Shown in pieces: positions 18,396-27,333 of a DNA stretch of 51,971 nt (its first letter is position 1; every line of letters begins with the position of its first letter). The notes below the pieces were generated by a model. The model did no database searches. It had not been told where the DNA came from and saw only the letters and a list, made by a program, of their open reading frames with translations. Source of the DNA: Oscillospiraceae bacterium (GTDB lineage Bacteria > Bacillota > Clostridia > Oscillospirales > Ruminococcaceae). Both the position numbers and the translations under genes were made by a program. The DNA lies in the NCBI GenBank assembly GCA_031280965.1, contig JAITFZ010000003.1:1-51971 (forward strand), read 5' to 3'.

Positions 18396-18452
18396 AAGTT
18401 TGAAACAAAATATAATTAAAATGTTGGTGAGGAAAGGACTTTATGAAAATAA
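18396..18452 (+). repeat. Leader repeat, internally deleted copy (first of a tandem)
   Basis: It starts AAGTTTGAAACAAAATATAA, lacks the middle, and resumes at GTTGGTGAGGAAAGGAC, ending ATGAAAATAAGC. It is joined directly to the next copy, so units can be arranged head to tail. Confidence 0.85.
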
Positions 18453-18547
18453 GCTTGAAACAAAAAATAACTGAAATGGGGAAAATGTCGTTTTCGCTTC
18501 GTTTAAAAACGAAGCCATCCTCTGTTGGTGAGGAAAGGACTTTATGA
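18443..18547 (+). CDS. Possible 34-codon leader peptide within the repeats
   Basis: ATG 18443 sits 4 nt after AAAGGAC of the first repeat and opens a 34-codon frame spanning the whole second repeat, ending TGA at 18545. The peptide would be basic and Ser/Thr-rich (MKISLKQKITEMGKMS...). Its stop overlaps ATG 18544 of a three-codon ORF (M-K-K-stop), whose stop overlaps the hpt ATG (18552), giving an ATGA-ATGA relay suited to translational coupling. The same frame stays open in the copy at 40851 (conserved ...TLFSLRFKTKLSSVSEERTL), which starts with TTG. Translation is unproven. Confidence 0.3.
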   Translation: MKISLKQKITEMGKMSFSLRLKTKPSSVGEERTL

Positions 18548-18551
18548 AAAA
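18453..18551 (+). repeat. Leader repeat, long form with palindrome, before hpt
   Basis: A full ~99-nt unit: TTGAAACAAAAAATAACTG, GGGGAAAATGTCG, then the palindrome GCTTCGTTT-AA-AAACGAAGC (18496-18515), CATCCTCTGTTGGTGAGG, and AAAGGACTTTATG. It ends on the hpt start codon. Confidence 0.88.
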
Positions 18552-19088
18552 ATGAACAACGATGTCGAAAGAATTATATGCAGTGAGGAGCAAATTGCCG
18601 TGGCTGTAAAACAGCTCGGGGCGAGGATTACAGAAGATTACGCCGGAAAGCGACCTGTTTTACTCTGCGTCTTGAAAGGCGCATCGCTTTTCCACGCCGA
18701 TTTAATAAGAGCTGTTAATCTGCCCTGCGAAGTTGATTTTATCACAGCAAAATCTTACGGCATGGGCGCGAAAAGCTCGGGAAAGCTTCGTATTCTGAAA
18801 GAACCCGACATTAATATATGCGGGCGTGACTTAATCATAGTCGAGGATATTCTCGACACGGCCGTAACATTATCAGCGCTGATACATACCCTTTTGGAAA
18901 GTAAGCCGTCTTCAATCAAAACCGCGGTTTTCTTAGATAAGAACATTGGACGCGAAAAGCCGGTTAAAGCCGATTATAAGTGCTTTGATGCTGAAAACGA
19001 GTTTCTTGTGGGGTACGGGCTTGATTATGCCGAGAGGTACAGGAATCTGCCTTATGTAGGCGTTTTAAAAAGAGAAATTTACGAATGA
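18552..19088 (+). CDS. hpt: Hypoxanthine phosphoribosyltransferase
   Basis: Purine salvage enzyme making IMP and GMP from hypoxanthine or guanine and PRPP. The PRPP loop is LIIVEDILDTAVTLSAL (about residue 96-112); the usual D-(S/T)-G is D-T-A here, a mild deviation. LLCVLKGASLFHADLIR and FLVGYGLDYAERYRNLPYVGVL are family hallmarks. It has 178 residues from ATG 18552; upstream in-frame codons belong to the leader repeat. It is followed by ftsH, as usual in Bacillota. Confidence 0.93.
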   Translation: MNNDVERIICSEEQIAVAVKQLGARITEDYAGKRPVLLCVLKGASLFHADLIRAVNLPCEVDFITAKSYGMGAKSSGKLRILKEPDINICGRDLIIVEDILDTAVTLSALIHTLLESKPSSIKTAVFLDKNIGREKPVKADYKCFDAENEFLVGYGLDYAERYRNLPYVGVLKREIYE

Positions 19089-19144
19089 CAGTTTAAATAT
19101 AAACACGAAAGGGCGGGGTCTGCCTGCCCTCGAAAGGTGGCAAA

Positions 19145-21163
19145 ATGCAGTCTAAACACAGAGGAACGCTAATTTACGTAGCTATAATCATTGCATTGAT
19201 TATAGGGCTTATTTCTATGTTGAATCTTTTGGGGAGCGGTGTAAGACCCGAAAATTATTCAAGTGTAATCACACACTTCGACAACTTTAACGTATCAGCT
19301 TACGAAATTGACCTCGGTTCCGGTTTGCTTAGGTATAATTTACGCTCCGACCCTAATCAACACCTTGTGGACGGGAGTTATAATCATCATTACTCCGTCC
19401 CTCACGTTGGTATGTTTCTTAACGAAACCTCCGAATACAGGAAAGAATACAATGAGAGATACAGCACTCCGTTAATTCAAAATTTCATCAGACCAAGCGA
19501 TAATACGTTTTTAACCAACTTCCTGCCTTATCTGCTTGTGATTGCGCTCATGATTGGCTTCACCTATTTCATCATGCGGCAAACTGCAGGCGGCGGAAAG
19601 ATGTCATCATTCTCAAAGGCAAACACGCGCCATCAGCCGTCAACCGGCAAGAAGATGACTTTTAACGATGTTGCGGGCGCCGATGAGGAAAAGGAAGAGC
19701 TTGCCGAAATAGTGGACTTCCTCAAAAACCCCCGCAAGTATCAGGAAATAGGCGCACGCGTACCAAAGGGCGTACTTCTCGTAGGACCTCCCGGTACCGG
19801 TAAAACCCTGCTCGCCAAGGCGGTTTCAGGTGAGGCGGGCGTGCCTTTCTTTTCAATAAGCGGCTCGGACTTCGTGGAAATGTTCGTGGGTGTGGGCGCG
19901 TCGCGTGTCCGCGACCTGTTCGACCAGGCGAAAAAACATACACCGTCAATTATATTTATAGATGAAATCGACGCTGTCGGACGGCACAGAGGTGCCGGTC
20001 TCGGCGGGGGACATGATGAACGCGAACAGACATTGAATCAGTTGCTTGTTGAAATGGACGGGTTCGCTGAAAACGAGGGTATTATCATCATCGCCGCAAC
20101 TAACAGGCGTGATATTCTCGACCCTGCCCTGCTCCGTCCGGGGCGCTTCGACAGGCAGGTTGTAGTGAATTATCCCGATATAAAAGGACGTGAGGAAATT
20201 TTGCAGGTTCATGTCCGCAATAAAAACTTGGCACCCGATGTTGTGCTTTCAACAATTGCGAAATCTACAGCCGGCTTTACCGGCGCCGACTTGGAAAACC
20301 TTGTTAACGAAGCCGCATTGCTCGCGGCACGCGCCAACAGAAAATCCATCACCGAAAAAGACATAGAAGAAGCGACTATCAAGGTAATCGCAGGTCCCGA
20401 AAAGAAATCAAAAGTCGTCACCGAAAAGGAAAAGAATCTGACCGCCTATCATGAAGCCGGGCACGCAATCTGCACCTATTTCTGCTCTACGCAGGACAAG
20501 GTTCATCAGGTTTCAATTATCCCGAGGGGAATGGCGGGCGGATACACTATTTCACTGCCCGAACACGACAGAAGCTATAAGAGCAAAACCGAATTTGAGG
20601 AAGAAATTATTGTTCTGCTCGGCGGGCGGGTCGCGGAAAAGATTATACTCGACGATATTTCAACAGGCGCATCAAGCGATATAGTAAGAGCCACGCAAAT
20701 CGCCCGCAGTATGGTGACTCGTTACGGTTTTTCGGAAAAGCTCGGGTCTGTTGTTTACGGACATGAAAACCCCGAGGTTTTCCTCGGACGCGACTATTCG
20801 CAGGGACGGAACTACTCGGAACATGTAGCGGCTGAAATCGACGGAGAAATCCGCAATCTAATCGATACAGGCTACGAAAAAGCTAAAGATATTCTTGAAC
20901 TGAATATAGCTCAGCTTCATGTTGTTGCGAATTATCTGCTTGAAAAAGAGAAAATTGACGGCGAGGATTTCGTGATGCTGATGGAAGGCAGACTCGAAGA
21001 AATCAAAGAAAGGGACTTGAAGGAAGAAGCTAAAGCCTCCCTTGAGGAACCTCCGGCTGATACCGATAAACCCGAAGCGGAATTCGCGGAACAACTGAAG
21101 AAAGTTATCGAGAATCAGGACAACGGAGAAAATCGGGACAAAAACAAGAATGATGAACCTTAA
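19145..21163 (+). CDS. ftsH: ATP-dependent zinc metalloprotease FtsH
   Basis: Membrane-anchored AAA+ protease. Two N-terminal helices (about residues 8-30 and 122-142) flank an extracytoplasmic domain. AAA+ has Walker A GPPGTGKT (about 213-220), Walker [12 protein letters not shown] and [11 protein letters not shown]. The zinc-protease motif HEAGH lies at about 435. At 672 residues it is normal, with a charged Glu/Asp/Lys tail. AAAGGTGG precedes the ATG. Confidence 0.97.
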   Translation: MQSKHRGTLIYVAIIIALIIGLISMLNLLGSGVRPENYSSVITHFDNFNVSAYEIDLGSGLLRYNLRSDPNQHLVDGSYNHHYSVPHVGMFLNETSEYRKEYNERYSTPLIQNFIRPSDNTFLTNFLPYLLVIALMIGFTYFIMRQTAGGGKMSSFSKANTRHQPSTGKKMTFNDVAGADEEKEELAEIVDFLKNPRKYQEIGARVPKGVLLVGPPGTGKTLLAKAVSGEAGVPFFSISGSDFVEMFVGVGASRVRDLFDQAKKHTPSIIFIDEIDAVGRHRGAGLGGGHDEREQTLNQLLVEMDGFAENEGIIIIAATNRRDILDPALLRPGRFDRQVVVNYPDIKGREEILQVHVRNKNLAPDVVLSTIAKSTAGFTGADLENLVNEAALLAARANRKSITEKDIEEATIKVIAGPEKKSKVVTEKEKNLTAYHEAGHAICTYFCSTQDKVHQVSIIPRGMAGGYTISLPEHDRSYKSKTEFEEEIIVLLGGRVAEKIILDDISTGASSDIVRATQIARSMVTRYGFSEKLGSVVYGHENPEVFLGRDYSQGRNYSEHVAAEIDGEIRNLIDTGYEKAKDILELNIAQLHVVANYLLEKEKIDGEDFVMLMEGRLEEIKERDLKEEAKASLEEPPADTDKPEAEFAEQLKKVIENQDNGENRDKNKNDEP

Positions 21164-21836
21164 AAATATAATCATAGTTACTGGGCATTACGGCTCGGGA
21201 AAGACTAATTTTTCCGCGAATTTGGCTTTGAAACTGGCGAAAAAGAGCGCGGTTTCCGTAGTTGACCTTGATATTGTTAATCCGTTTTTCAGAACAGCGG
21301 ACTTTAAAGACCTGTTCGCCGGAAATAACATCAGTCTCATCGCCTCTAAGTATGCAAATTCGAGCCTTGATATTCCCGCGCTCGGCTTTGGTATTTCGGG
21401 CGCTGTTAAGAACAGCGGCGACAGAACATCCGTTGGCAACGGAACATCCGTTTCAAGCTATACAATTATTGATACAGGCGGCGACGACGAGGGTGCAAAG
21501 GCACTCGGCAGATATTCTGACATACTTGCTAACCGGCAGTATGAAATGCTTTATGTCGTTAATATGTACAGATATCATACGAGAAAACCCGAAGAAGCGC
21601 TTGAATTACTCTGTGCGATTGAAACCGTTTCGGGACTCAAATGTACAGGCATTGTTAATAACTCGCACCTTTGCGGAGAAACCACGCCGGAAATCATTGC
21701 GGCTTCCCTCCCATACGCGAATGAAATCGCCGGAAAAGCGGGTGTACCGCTTTTGTTCACGGTCGGAAAACGCGGGATTAACTGTGAATCGGTTGATTTC
21801 CCGGCAGAAGTATTAGTAAAAACTACCTGGCAATAA
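21150..21836 (+). CDS. P-loop ATP-binding protein (MinD/ParA-CobQ type)
   Basis: A 228-residue single-domain nucleotide-binding protein. Walker A is [10 protein letters not shown] (residues 12-21), then [12 protein letters not shown] (deviant Walker A' Asp of the SIMIBI class) and [17 protein letters not shown] (switch II). It overlaps ftsH by 14 nt. Homologues of this kind are commonly seen upstream of ferredoxin and 2-oxoacid:ferredoxin oxidoreductase genes in Clostridia, as here, which hints at a role in Fe-S cluster or cofactor delivery; that is inference. ATG 21153 is an equally possible start. Confidence 0.75.
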   Translation: MMNLKNIIIVTGHYGSGKTNFSANLALKLAKKSAVSVVDLDIVNPFFRTADFKDLFAGNNISLIASKYANSSLDIPALGFGISGAVKNSGDRTSVGNGTSVSSYTIIDTGGDDEGAKALGRYSDILANRQYEMLYVVNMYRYHTRKPEEALELLCAIETVSGLKCTGIVNNSHLCGETTPEIIAASLPYANEIAGKAGVPLLFTVGKRGINCESVDFPAEVLVKTTWQ

Positions 21837-21868
21837 CCGGAAAAATTTAATCAGTATTTTCGTATTTC

Positions 21869-21951
21869 ATATTTTCTTAAAAACCCTTTCTTTACCAACA
21901 AGGAATGAAAATAACATTTTTCCCGCTTCAGTTGTATTTTGTTTCAAACTT
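21869..21951 (-). repeat. Leader repeat, short form, inverted orientation
   Basis: On the minus strand: AAGTTTGAAACAAAATACAA, CTGAAGCGGGAAAAATG, TTTTCATTCCTTGTTGGTAA and AGAAAGGGTTTTTAAG. It lacks the palindrome, as does the dnaB copy. It is the only copy pointing away from its downstream gene (the ferredoxin on the plus strand), showing that the element can be inverted. Confidence 0.8.
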
Positions 21952-21988
21952 AATTACCTAAAAATAAATAAAAAGGAGACTAAACAAA

Positions 21989-22198
21989 ATGGAAAAGTTC
22001 AAAATCGAATTTGACCGCTGTAAAGGATGCGGGCTTTGCACAACCGCCTGCCCTAAAAAAATCGTGGAAATGCAAAGCGAGAAGCTTAACAAAGAAGGCT
22101 TCAGTACAGCCGTCTGTATTAATCAGGCCGAGTGTACTGCATGTGCGTTATGCGCGATTATGTGCCCGGACTGCGCTATTACAATTACTAAGAGCTAA
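21989..22198 (+). CDS. korD: 4Fe-4S ferredoxin subunit of 2-oxoacid oxidoreductase
   Basis: A 69-residue two-cluster ferredoxin with CKGCGLCTTACP and CTACALCAIMCP, both C-x2-C-x2-C-x3-CP. It accepts electrons from the KorAB core encoded next. AAAGGAG precedes the ATG. First gene of a four-gene operon (delta, alpha, beta, gamma). Confidence 0.88.
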   Translation: MEKFKIEFDRCKGCGLCTTACPKKIVEMQSEKLNKEGFSTAVCINQAECTACALCAIMCPDCAITITKS

Positions 22199-22231
22199 AA
22201 CTAAAGAAACTACATAAAAAAGGAGAAAAAC

Positions 22232-23290
22232 ATGGAAAAAAGTTTGATGAAAGGCAACGAAGCTTGTGCAGAAGCGGCAATACGCGCAGGCTGTAAATGT
22301 TATTTCGGCTATCCGATTACGCCGCAGAATGAAATTACCGCTTATATGTCCAAGTGTCTGCCGAAAATAGAAGGCGGCGTGTTTGTGCAGGCCGAGTCTG
22401 AAATCGGTGCCGTTAACATGCTTTACGGCTGTGCGGGAAGCGGAGTCAGGTGCATGACCAGTTCTTCCTCACCCGGAATTTCACTTAAAGCGGAGGGTAT
22501 TTCTTACTTAGCGGGCGCAGACTTGCCCTGCGTAATTGTAAATATACAACGCGGCGGTCCCGGTCTTGGTACTATTCAGCCGTCTCAGGCTGACTATTGG
22601 CAGGCGACAAAGGCGATGGGGCACGGCGACCTGCGTATTCCCACGCTCGCACCCAATTCCGTACAGGAAATGGTTGACATGACTACAAAGGCATTCAAAA
22701 TCGCCGAAAAATACCGCACTCCCGTTATGATTTTAGCAGACGGACTGCTCGGGCAGATGATGGAACCGGTAAACTTCAGCGATGAAACGCTTTCATGTGA
22801 GCCGTATTCATTCGGTGCGAACGGTCACGGAAATAAACGCCCGAAGAACATAATAAACTCGCTGTACTTAGACCCTCTTAAATTAGAAGAGCGTATTAAC
22901 GAGCGTTTCGCACGTTACGAAAAAATCAGGCTGAATGAATCCGCCGCAGATTATGACAAAGGCGCAAAAATCGTTGTTGCGGCTTACGGTTCAACAGCAA
23001 GAGTAGCAAGAAGCGCTGTAGATAAAGCGCGCGCCGAAGGCATTAACGCCGGACTTTTCCGTCCGCAGACGCTCTGGCCGTTCCCCGAAAAGCAAATCAA
23101 AGATGCAACCGTAAACGCGAAAGCTGTTTTGGTTTCGGAAATGTCGATGGGTCAGATGGTGGACGATGTTAAGATGGCGCTTGAATTTAAACTGCCGGTT
23201 GAGTTTTTCGGAAGGCAAGGCGGCTTTGTACCGAATCCTGATGAAATTCTCGCTAAAATAAAGGAAATGGAGGGAAAATATAATGCCTGA
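22232..23290 (+). CDS. korA: 2-oxoacid:ferredoxin oxidoreductase, alpha subunit
   Basis: Pyrimidine-binding and transketolase C-terminal-like half of a 2-oxoglutarate or branched-chain 2-oxoacid:ferredoxin oxidoreductase (KorA/VorB type), 352 residues. Motifs: GNEACAEAAIRAGCKCYFGYPITPQNE, VQAESEIGAVNMLYGCAGSG, SSSPGISLKAEGISYL, and NIQRGGPGLGTIQPSQADY. The reaction is oxidative decarboxylation of a 2-oxoacid to acyl-CoA with reduced ferredoxin. Sequence alone does not separate 2-oxoglutarate from 2-oxoisovalerate. It overlaps korB by 8 nt. Confidence 0.9.
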   Translation: MEKSLMKGNEACAEAAIRAGCKCYFGYPITPQNEITAYMSKCLPKIEGGVFVQAESEIGAVNMLYGCAGSGVRCMTSSSSPGISLKAEGISYLAGADLPCVIVNIQRGGPGLGTIQPSQADYWQATKAMGHGDLRIPTLAPNSVQEMVDMTTKAFKIAEKYRTPVMILADGLLGQMMEPVNFSDETLSCEPYSFGANGHGNKRPKNIINSLYLDPLKLEERINERFARYEKIRLNESAADYDKGAKIVVAAYGSTARVARSAVDKARAEGINAGLFRPQTLWPFPEKQIKDATVNAKAVLVSEMSMGQMVDDVKMALEFKLPVEFFGRQGGFVPNPDEILAKIKEMEGKYNA

Positions 23291-24026
23291 TTTCAAAAGA
23301 CCAAACGCTTTAATAGATATACCGAACCATTATTGTCCGGGCTGTACCCACGGGATTATTCACCGCCTTGTTGCGGAGGTAATCGATGAGATGGGAATTG
23401 AGGGCGACACAATAGGCGTCTGTCCCGTTGGCTGTTCGGTTTTGGAATACGTTTACTTCAGTTGTGATATGATGCAGGCGTCACACGGACGCTCCCCCGC
23501 TGTTGCTACAGGAATTAAACGCGCTAACCCCGATAAGTTCGTATTTACATACCAGGGCGACGGGGACTTAGCCGCAATCGGAACTGCCGAAACTGTTCAT
23601 GCCGCGGCGAGAGGTGAAAATATCACTATTATATTCGTTAACAATGCAATCTACGGCATGACGGGCGGTCAGATGGCGCCCACTACCCTGCCCGGTCAGT
23701 ATTCGCAGACTACTCCCTACGGCAGAGATACGACAAGAGAAGGCTTCCCGATTAGGGTGAGCGAAATGCTCGCTACACTTGACGGGGTGGCTTATGCCGA
23801 GCGTACAATGGCGGTTGACCCTAAGAGCATAATCGCTACTAAAAAAGCAATCAGAAAAGGTTTTGAGATTCAAAAGAACAAAAAAGGCTTCTCGATTATT
23901 GAGATACTTTCAACCTGTCCCACTAACTGGGGACTTACTCCGCTTAAAGCGCTCGATTGGCTTAAAGACAATATGCTTCCCTATTATCCTCTTGGAGTTT
24001 ACGCCGATAAAGGAGGGAATGTTTAA
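23283..24026 (+). CDS. korB: 2-oxoacid:ferredoxin oxidoreductase, beta subunit
   Basis: Thiamine-diphosphate-binding subunit, 247 residues. The TPP motif is GDGDLAAIG...NNAIYGMTGGQ, with the cluster cysteines at HYCPGCTHG and CPVGCS. Together with KorA it forms the active site. It overlaps korA by 8 nt and korC by 1 nt, so stoichiometric coupled translation is expected. Confidence 0.92.
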   Translation: MPDFKRPNALIDIPNHYCPGCTHGIIHRLVAEVIDEMGIEGDTIGVCPVGCSVLEYVYFSCDMMQASHGRSPAVATGIKRANPDKFVFTYQGDGDLAAIGTAETVHAAARGENITIIFVNNAIYGMTGGQMAPTTLPGQYSQTTPYGRDTTREGFPIRVSEMLATLDGVAYAERTMAVDPKSIIATKKAIRKGFEIQKNKKGFSIIEILSTCPTNWGLTPLKALDWLKDNMLPYYPLGVYADKGGNV

Positions 24027-24568
24027 TGAAAACATATGAAATTTTAACCGCCGGGTTTGGCGGGCAAGGCATACTTTTCGCGGGGAAACTGCTCGCCGAA
24101 ATCGGGCTTCTTGACAATAAGGAAGTTTCATGGTTCCCTTCTTACGGTCCCGCAATGCGCGGAGGCACCTGCAACTGTTCGGTAGTTGTCAGCGATACGC
24201 CGATTGGCTCTCCGGTAGTTTCCGAGCCGAATCTGCTTATTGCCATGAACGGTCCGAGTTATGAGAAATTCATCGGTGTTGTAAAATCCGGCGGTAAGGC
24301 GTTCATAGACTCTACATTGGCGAATACCGCGGCTTCAAGCGTTAAGGCGGGCGCCGGCGTTGAGGTTTATGAAGTACCCGCGACTAAGCTTGCGGTTGAC
24401 AATGACCTGATAGGTATGGCGAACATCATCATGCTCGGTAAATTAATCAAAGAAACAAATTTTGCTTCTCCCGACATCGTTGAAAAAGCGATGAAGTTAG
24501 TCACGGAAGGCAAAGAGCATCTTTACGACCTGAACATGAAAGCGCTCAAAATCGGAAAGGAATTCTAA
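24026..24568 (+). CDS. korC: 2-oxoacid:ferredoxin oxidoreductase, gamma subunit
   Basis: A 180-residue gamma domain with [18 protein letters not shown] at the N-terminus and [19 protein letters not shown], both hallmarks of the POR gamma family. Last gene of the operon; the long hairpin at 24579-24637 follows at once. Confidence 0.93.
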   Translation: MKTYEILTAGFGGQGILFAGKLLAEIGLLDNKEVSWFPSYGPAMRGGTCNCSVVVSDTPIGSPVVSEPNLLIAMNGPSYEKFIGVVKSGGKAFIDSTLANTAASSVKAGAGVEVYEVPATKLAVDNDLIGMANIIMLGKLIKETNFASPDIVEKAMKLVTEGKEHLYDLNMKALKIGKEF

Positions 24569-24578
24569 ATGACAGTAT

Positions 24579-24637
24579 AAAATACGGTAGAATGGCAATT
24601 CTAAAAACGAGGTGAATTGTCATGACTACCGTATTTT
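24579..24637 (+). promoter_or_regulatory. 22-bp hairpin enclosing the start of the next gene
   Basis: AAAATACGGTAG (24579-24590) pairs with CTACCGTATTTT (24626-24637) and ATGGCAATTC (24592-24601) pairs with GAATTGTCAT (24614-24623), one G-U pair included. The 12-nt loop holds the SD (CGAGGT) and the stem holds the ATG at 24622. It could end the kor transcript, control translation, or both. Confidence 0.7.
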
Positions 24638-25164
24638 TAATAGGCGAATGCAACGACACAGGGCTTGAGAGTCTTGTGAAAAGCAACCTGACTAATACTT
24701 ACAGCGTTACTTATATTAAAGACAGCGCGGTTTCAAGATGCGGCAAGGGTTATGATATTCTTGTAATGGACACGCCGCATCTCGGGATTATTGAACTCAG
24801 TGAGTGTATAGTCGTTATGAAAGATTACGGGGAAGTGCCGTCTGTTAAACTCCCCGAAAAGAGCATTGTCATCGCTAATTCAGAAAACACACAGCAACTT
24901 GAGCGCCTTGAAGCTTTCAAGCAGCGGGTGATTACATGCGGTAAGGGCGGGCGTGATACTTTTTCGTACACAAGCCTGACTTATGATGGCATAGTGATTT
25001 CGCTGAACAGAGAAATCACTGCTTTTTCCGGCAAAAAAGTTCAGCCGCTTGAAATTCCGGTTAAATTTACCGTTATGCCGGATAATGTATATGATACAAT
25101 CGCGTATACGGCATTAAGGCTTGTGCTTGATGATTATGACTCGGAAATAGGTTTGCTTTACTAA
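24622..25164 (+). CDS. Conserved-looking hypothetical protein
   Basis: A 180-residue protein I cannot assign. There is no signal peptide or membrane helix. The pattern VFLIGECNDTGLESL at the N-terminus, YDILVMDTPHLG, then IVVMKDYGEVPSVKLPEKSIVIANSEN is alpha/beta, Rossmann-like. The C-terminal half (VITCGKGGRDTFSYTSLTYDGIVISLNREI) resembles the way Mur-ligase-like domains end a strand, but no ligase motif is present. Its translation start is buried in a hairpin. Its stop codon overlaps the MarR stop by 4 bp (CTAA read on both strands). Confidence 0.65.
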   Translation: MTTVFLIGECNDTGLESLVKSNLTNTYSVTYIKDSAVSRCGKGYDILVMDTPHLGIIELSECIVVMKDYGEVPSVKLPEKSIVIANSENTQQLERLEAFKQRVITCGKGGRDTFSYTSLTYDGIVISLNREITAFSGKKVQPLEIPVKFTVMPDNVYDTIAYTALRLVLDDYDSEIGLLY

Positions 25165-25640
25165 TCTTCAATAAAAAATTCATCGTCAGCCGGGATTCCG
25201 CTTATTTTCTCCATGTTTTCTTTCATTTTACCGAGAAAGCTCACCAGCTGTTCCTTTTCGTCCGCGCTCATGCCGTAAAGAAACGCTCTTTCGATTTTTG
25301 CGCCCGAAGCACGCATTTTCTTTTCGGTTTCCTTGCCTTTTTCGGTAATATAAACCCTCGTGGCTCTCGCATCATCTTTATCGGTTTCGCGCTTAACTAA
25401 GCCGTCTGTTTCCATATTTCTGAGCGTTGTGCTGATTGTGGGTGCTTTCAGCTTGGTAATTCTGACAAGGTCAAGCTGAGTTACGCCGTCCTTCAATGAC
25501 AGCGGGTAAAGAAGTTGCCTGTATGAGGCTCTCATACCATTCTTAAACATTTCAATCCGCATATGTGCGTCAAACAACTTAGCAATATCGTTCACATGTG
25601 TAACCGGTGAATTCTTCGTCTTTTTAATAGTTTTTGCCAT
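25161..25640 (-). CDS. MarR family transcriptional regulator
   Basis: A 159-residue winged-helix repressor. The recognition helix region is LDLVRITKLKAPTISTTLRNMETDGLVKRETDKDDARATRVYITEKGKE, the classical MarR DNA-binding and wing sequence. N- and C-terminal helices form the dimer interface. AGGAGGG precedes the ATG. The gene has its own consensus promoter overlapping a 12-bp palindrome, so autoregulation is likely. The divergent membrane gene at 25792 is a possible target. Confidence 0.9.
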   Translation of the reverse strand: MAKTIKKTKNSPVTHVNDIAKLFDAHMRIEMFKNGMRASYRQLLYPLSLKDGVTQLDLVRITKLKAPTISTTLRNMETDGLVKRETDKDDARATRVYITEKGKETEKKMRASGAKIERAFLYGMSADEKEQLVSFLGKMKENMEKISGIPADDEFFIED

Positions 25641-25670
25641 TTATAGCCCTCCTTTTATGCTACCCTCCTC

Positions 25671-25712
25671 AGTTATATAACTAATTATAGTATATCGTTA
25701 AGTAAATGTCAA
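25671..25712 (-). promoter_or_regulatory. MarR promoter with palindromic operator
   Basis: On the minus strand TTGACA (25712-25707), 17 nt, TATAAT (25689-25684). The perfect palindrome AGTTATATAACT (25671-25682) covers the predicted start site. This placement fits repression by the MarR protein itself. Confidence 0.7.
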
Positions 25713-25791
25713 GAGCGAAAATGAATATTTTCGAGAAACTGTAACTAATTTGTATCTTTTTATAAATATAATAGACAAAACGGAGTTGAAT

Positions 25792-26343
25792 ATGGGGAAT
25801 TTTAAGCAACTAAGTCACAAAATCGCTTACTGCGGAATCATTTGCGCCTTGTCCGTTATGGTCATGCTTATTTCACTTATACCGGGGTTTGCATATGCCG
25901 TTCCGGCAGTTTCGGGAATTTTCATATGGTCTATATGTTTCTTCATTAATTACAAGTGGGCTTTGTTATCGTATGCGGCGTCTTCTCTGCTGTTGTTAAT
26001 TTTAGTGGCGCAGTCGTTAGAGGCAAACATAGTTTACATAATTTTCTTCGGCTATTACCCAATAATCAGAGATAAGCTTATTATAATAAAACCTGTTGTT
26101 CTGCGGTTTATTGTGAAGTTAGCGGTTTTTAACGCCGCCTGTGTGCTTGCTTTTCGGGTTATTACTCTGTTCATTGAGGTTGAAAAGGTACTTGAGGGTA
26201 TGGAGTTTGCTGGAGAATTGGCGGTTTATGCTTTTTGGGGTGCGGCGAACTTCGCGTTTATATGCTACGAAATCTGCCTCAATCAGCTTCAGTTCGTAAT
26301 TGAAAAATGGATTAAACCTAAATTTTTCAAGCGCATAAAGTAG
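25792..26343 (+). CDS. Integral membrane protein, possibly ECF-substrate-binding type
   Basis: A 183-residue protein with about five or six hydrophobic helices and few charged residues. The opening KIAYCGIICALSVMVMLISLIPG looks like the first helix of ECF-transporter substrate-binding (S) components, but no substrate motif can be read. I chose ATG 25792 because GGAG lies 9 nt upstream; the frame extends back to 25750. It is divergent from marR and convergent with metA. Confidence 0.6.
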   Translation: MGNFKQLSHKIAYCGIICALSVMVMLISLIPGFAYAVPAVSGIFIWSICFFINYKWALLSYAASSLLLLILVAQSLEANIVYIIFFGYYPIIRDKLIIIKPVVLRFIVKLAVFNAACVLAFRVITLFIEVEKVLEGMEFAGELAVYAFWGAANFAFICYEICLNQLQFVIEKWIKPKFFKRIK

Positions 26344-26363
26344 GGGCGGATTGTAATCCGCCC
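26344..26363. terminator. GGGCGGATT hairpin between convergent genes
   Basis: GGGCGGATT (26344-26352) and AATCCGCCC (26355-26363) form a perfect 9-bp stem one base after the stop of the membrane gene. There is no T-run. Hairpins of the form GGGGCG-N-CGCCCC are dispersed in many Bacillota genomes, so this may be a repeat doing duty as a bidirectional terminator. Confidence 0.55.
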
Positions 26364-26391
26364 GTCAATGCTCAATATTCCGTTAATTTTT

Positions 26392-27321
26392 TTATATTAC
26401 CAACGGCTCAATTTTGCTTATATCAAACGACGTTTTTTGATACACGCAGAAGTTGAGCCAGTTTGAAAACATCAGGCTTGCATGTCCGAGCCATGAGTTT
26501 ATCGGTTCCTTGGTCGGGTCGTCGTTCGGAAAGTAGTTGTAGGGCATCGCGGTATCAAGCCCTTTTTCAACATCGCGTACATACTCGCCTTTCAAGGTTT
26601 CGCGGTCATATTCGGGATGCCCGGTTATAAATAACTGCCTACCCGACTTATCGGAAATTAAATACGCTCCCGAAAGCTCCGAAGACGCTAAAAGTGTCAG
26701 CTTCGGGTGATTTTTTATGTCCTCAATGCTGTTTTCGGTGTAGATTGAATACGGGACGTTAAAAACATCATCGAAACCTTTAAACAGCGGGTGATTATCG
26801 ACATGGACTTTCTGCGGAAATATTCCGAACATCTTTTTTTCAAGCGGGCGTTTTTCTATTCCGTAATGGTAGTAAAGCCCTGCCTGCGCGCCCCAGCATA
26901 TATGAACTGTGTTGTAGGCGTTGCTTTTCGACCACTGCATGACTTTGCACAGTTCTTCCCAGTACGTCACCTGCTCAAACGGCAGTTTCTCAACCGGCGC
27001 GCCTGTGATAAACAGCGCGTCGAAATACTTTTCTTTTATGTCCTCAAAAGTAGTGTAGAACATGGAAAGGTGTTCTTTCGGTGTGTTTTTGGATAAGTGG
27101 GTGGCGGTTCTGATAAAGGTCACATTTACCTGAATAGGTGTGTTTGACAGCAACCGCAGAAACTGGGTTTCGGTTTCGATTTTTGTAGGCATGAGGTTGA
27201 CTATGGCTACCTCGAGCGGACGTATGTCCTGCTTCTGGGCTAATTCTTCGCACATTACAAAAACGTTCTCGTCCGAAAGTGTTTGAAATGCGGGAAGGTT
27301 TTTTGGTATGTTGATGGGCAT
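26392..27321 (-). CDS. metAA: Homoserine O-acetyltransferase (MetA family)
   Basis: First step of methionine synthesis from homoserine. MetA fold of 309 residues with catalytic C142 in HICWGAQAG and the His of ITGHPEYDRETL. Residue 111 (TGAPVEKLPFEQV) is Glu; in the family a Glu here marks acetyl-CoA specificity, while Gly marks succinyl-CoA, so acetyl transfer is predicted despite the MetA fold. It lies 12 nt downstream of maa on the same strand and the two probably form an operon. Confidence 0.93.
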   Translation of the reverse strand: MPINIPKNLPAFQTLSDENVFVMCEELAQKQDIRPLEVAIVNLMPTKIETETQFLRLLSNTPIQVNVTFIRTATHLSKNTPKEHLSMFYTTFEDIKEKYFDALFITGAPVEKLPFEQVTYWEELCKVMQWSKSNAYNTVHICWGAQAGLYYHYGIEKRPLEKKMFGIFPQKVHVDNHPLFKGFDDVFNVPYSIYTENSIEDIKNHPKLTLLASSELSGAYLISDKSGRQLFITGHPEYDRETLKGEYVRDVEKGLDTAMPYNYFPNDDPTKEPINSWLGHASLMFSNWLNFCVYQKTSFDISKIEPLVI

Positions 27322-27333
27322 TAGTTTATCTCC

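Noticed and set aside
18396-18551. Tandem leader repeats as a CRISPR array
   Set aside because: Only two units, joined directly without spacers and of different length; no cas gene in the window.
21869-21951. Inverted leader repeat read as a terminator of the P-loop gene
   Set aside because: It has no stem-loop of its own in this short form; it matches the repeat family base by base on the other strand.
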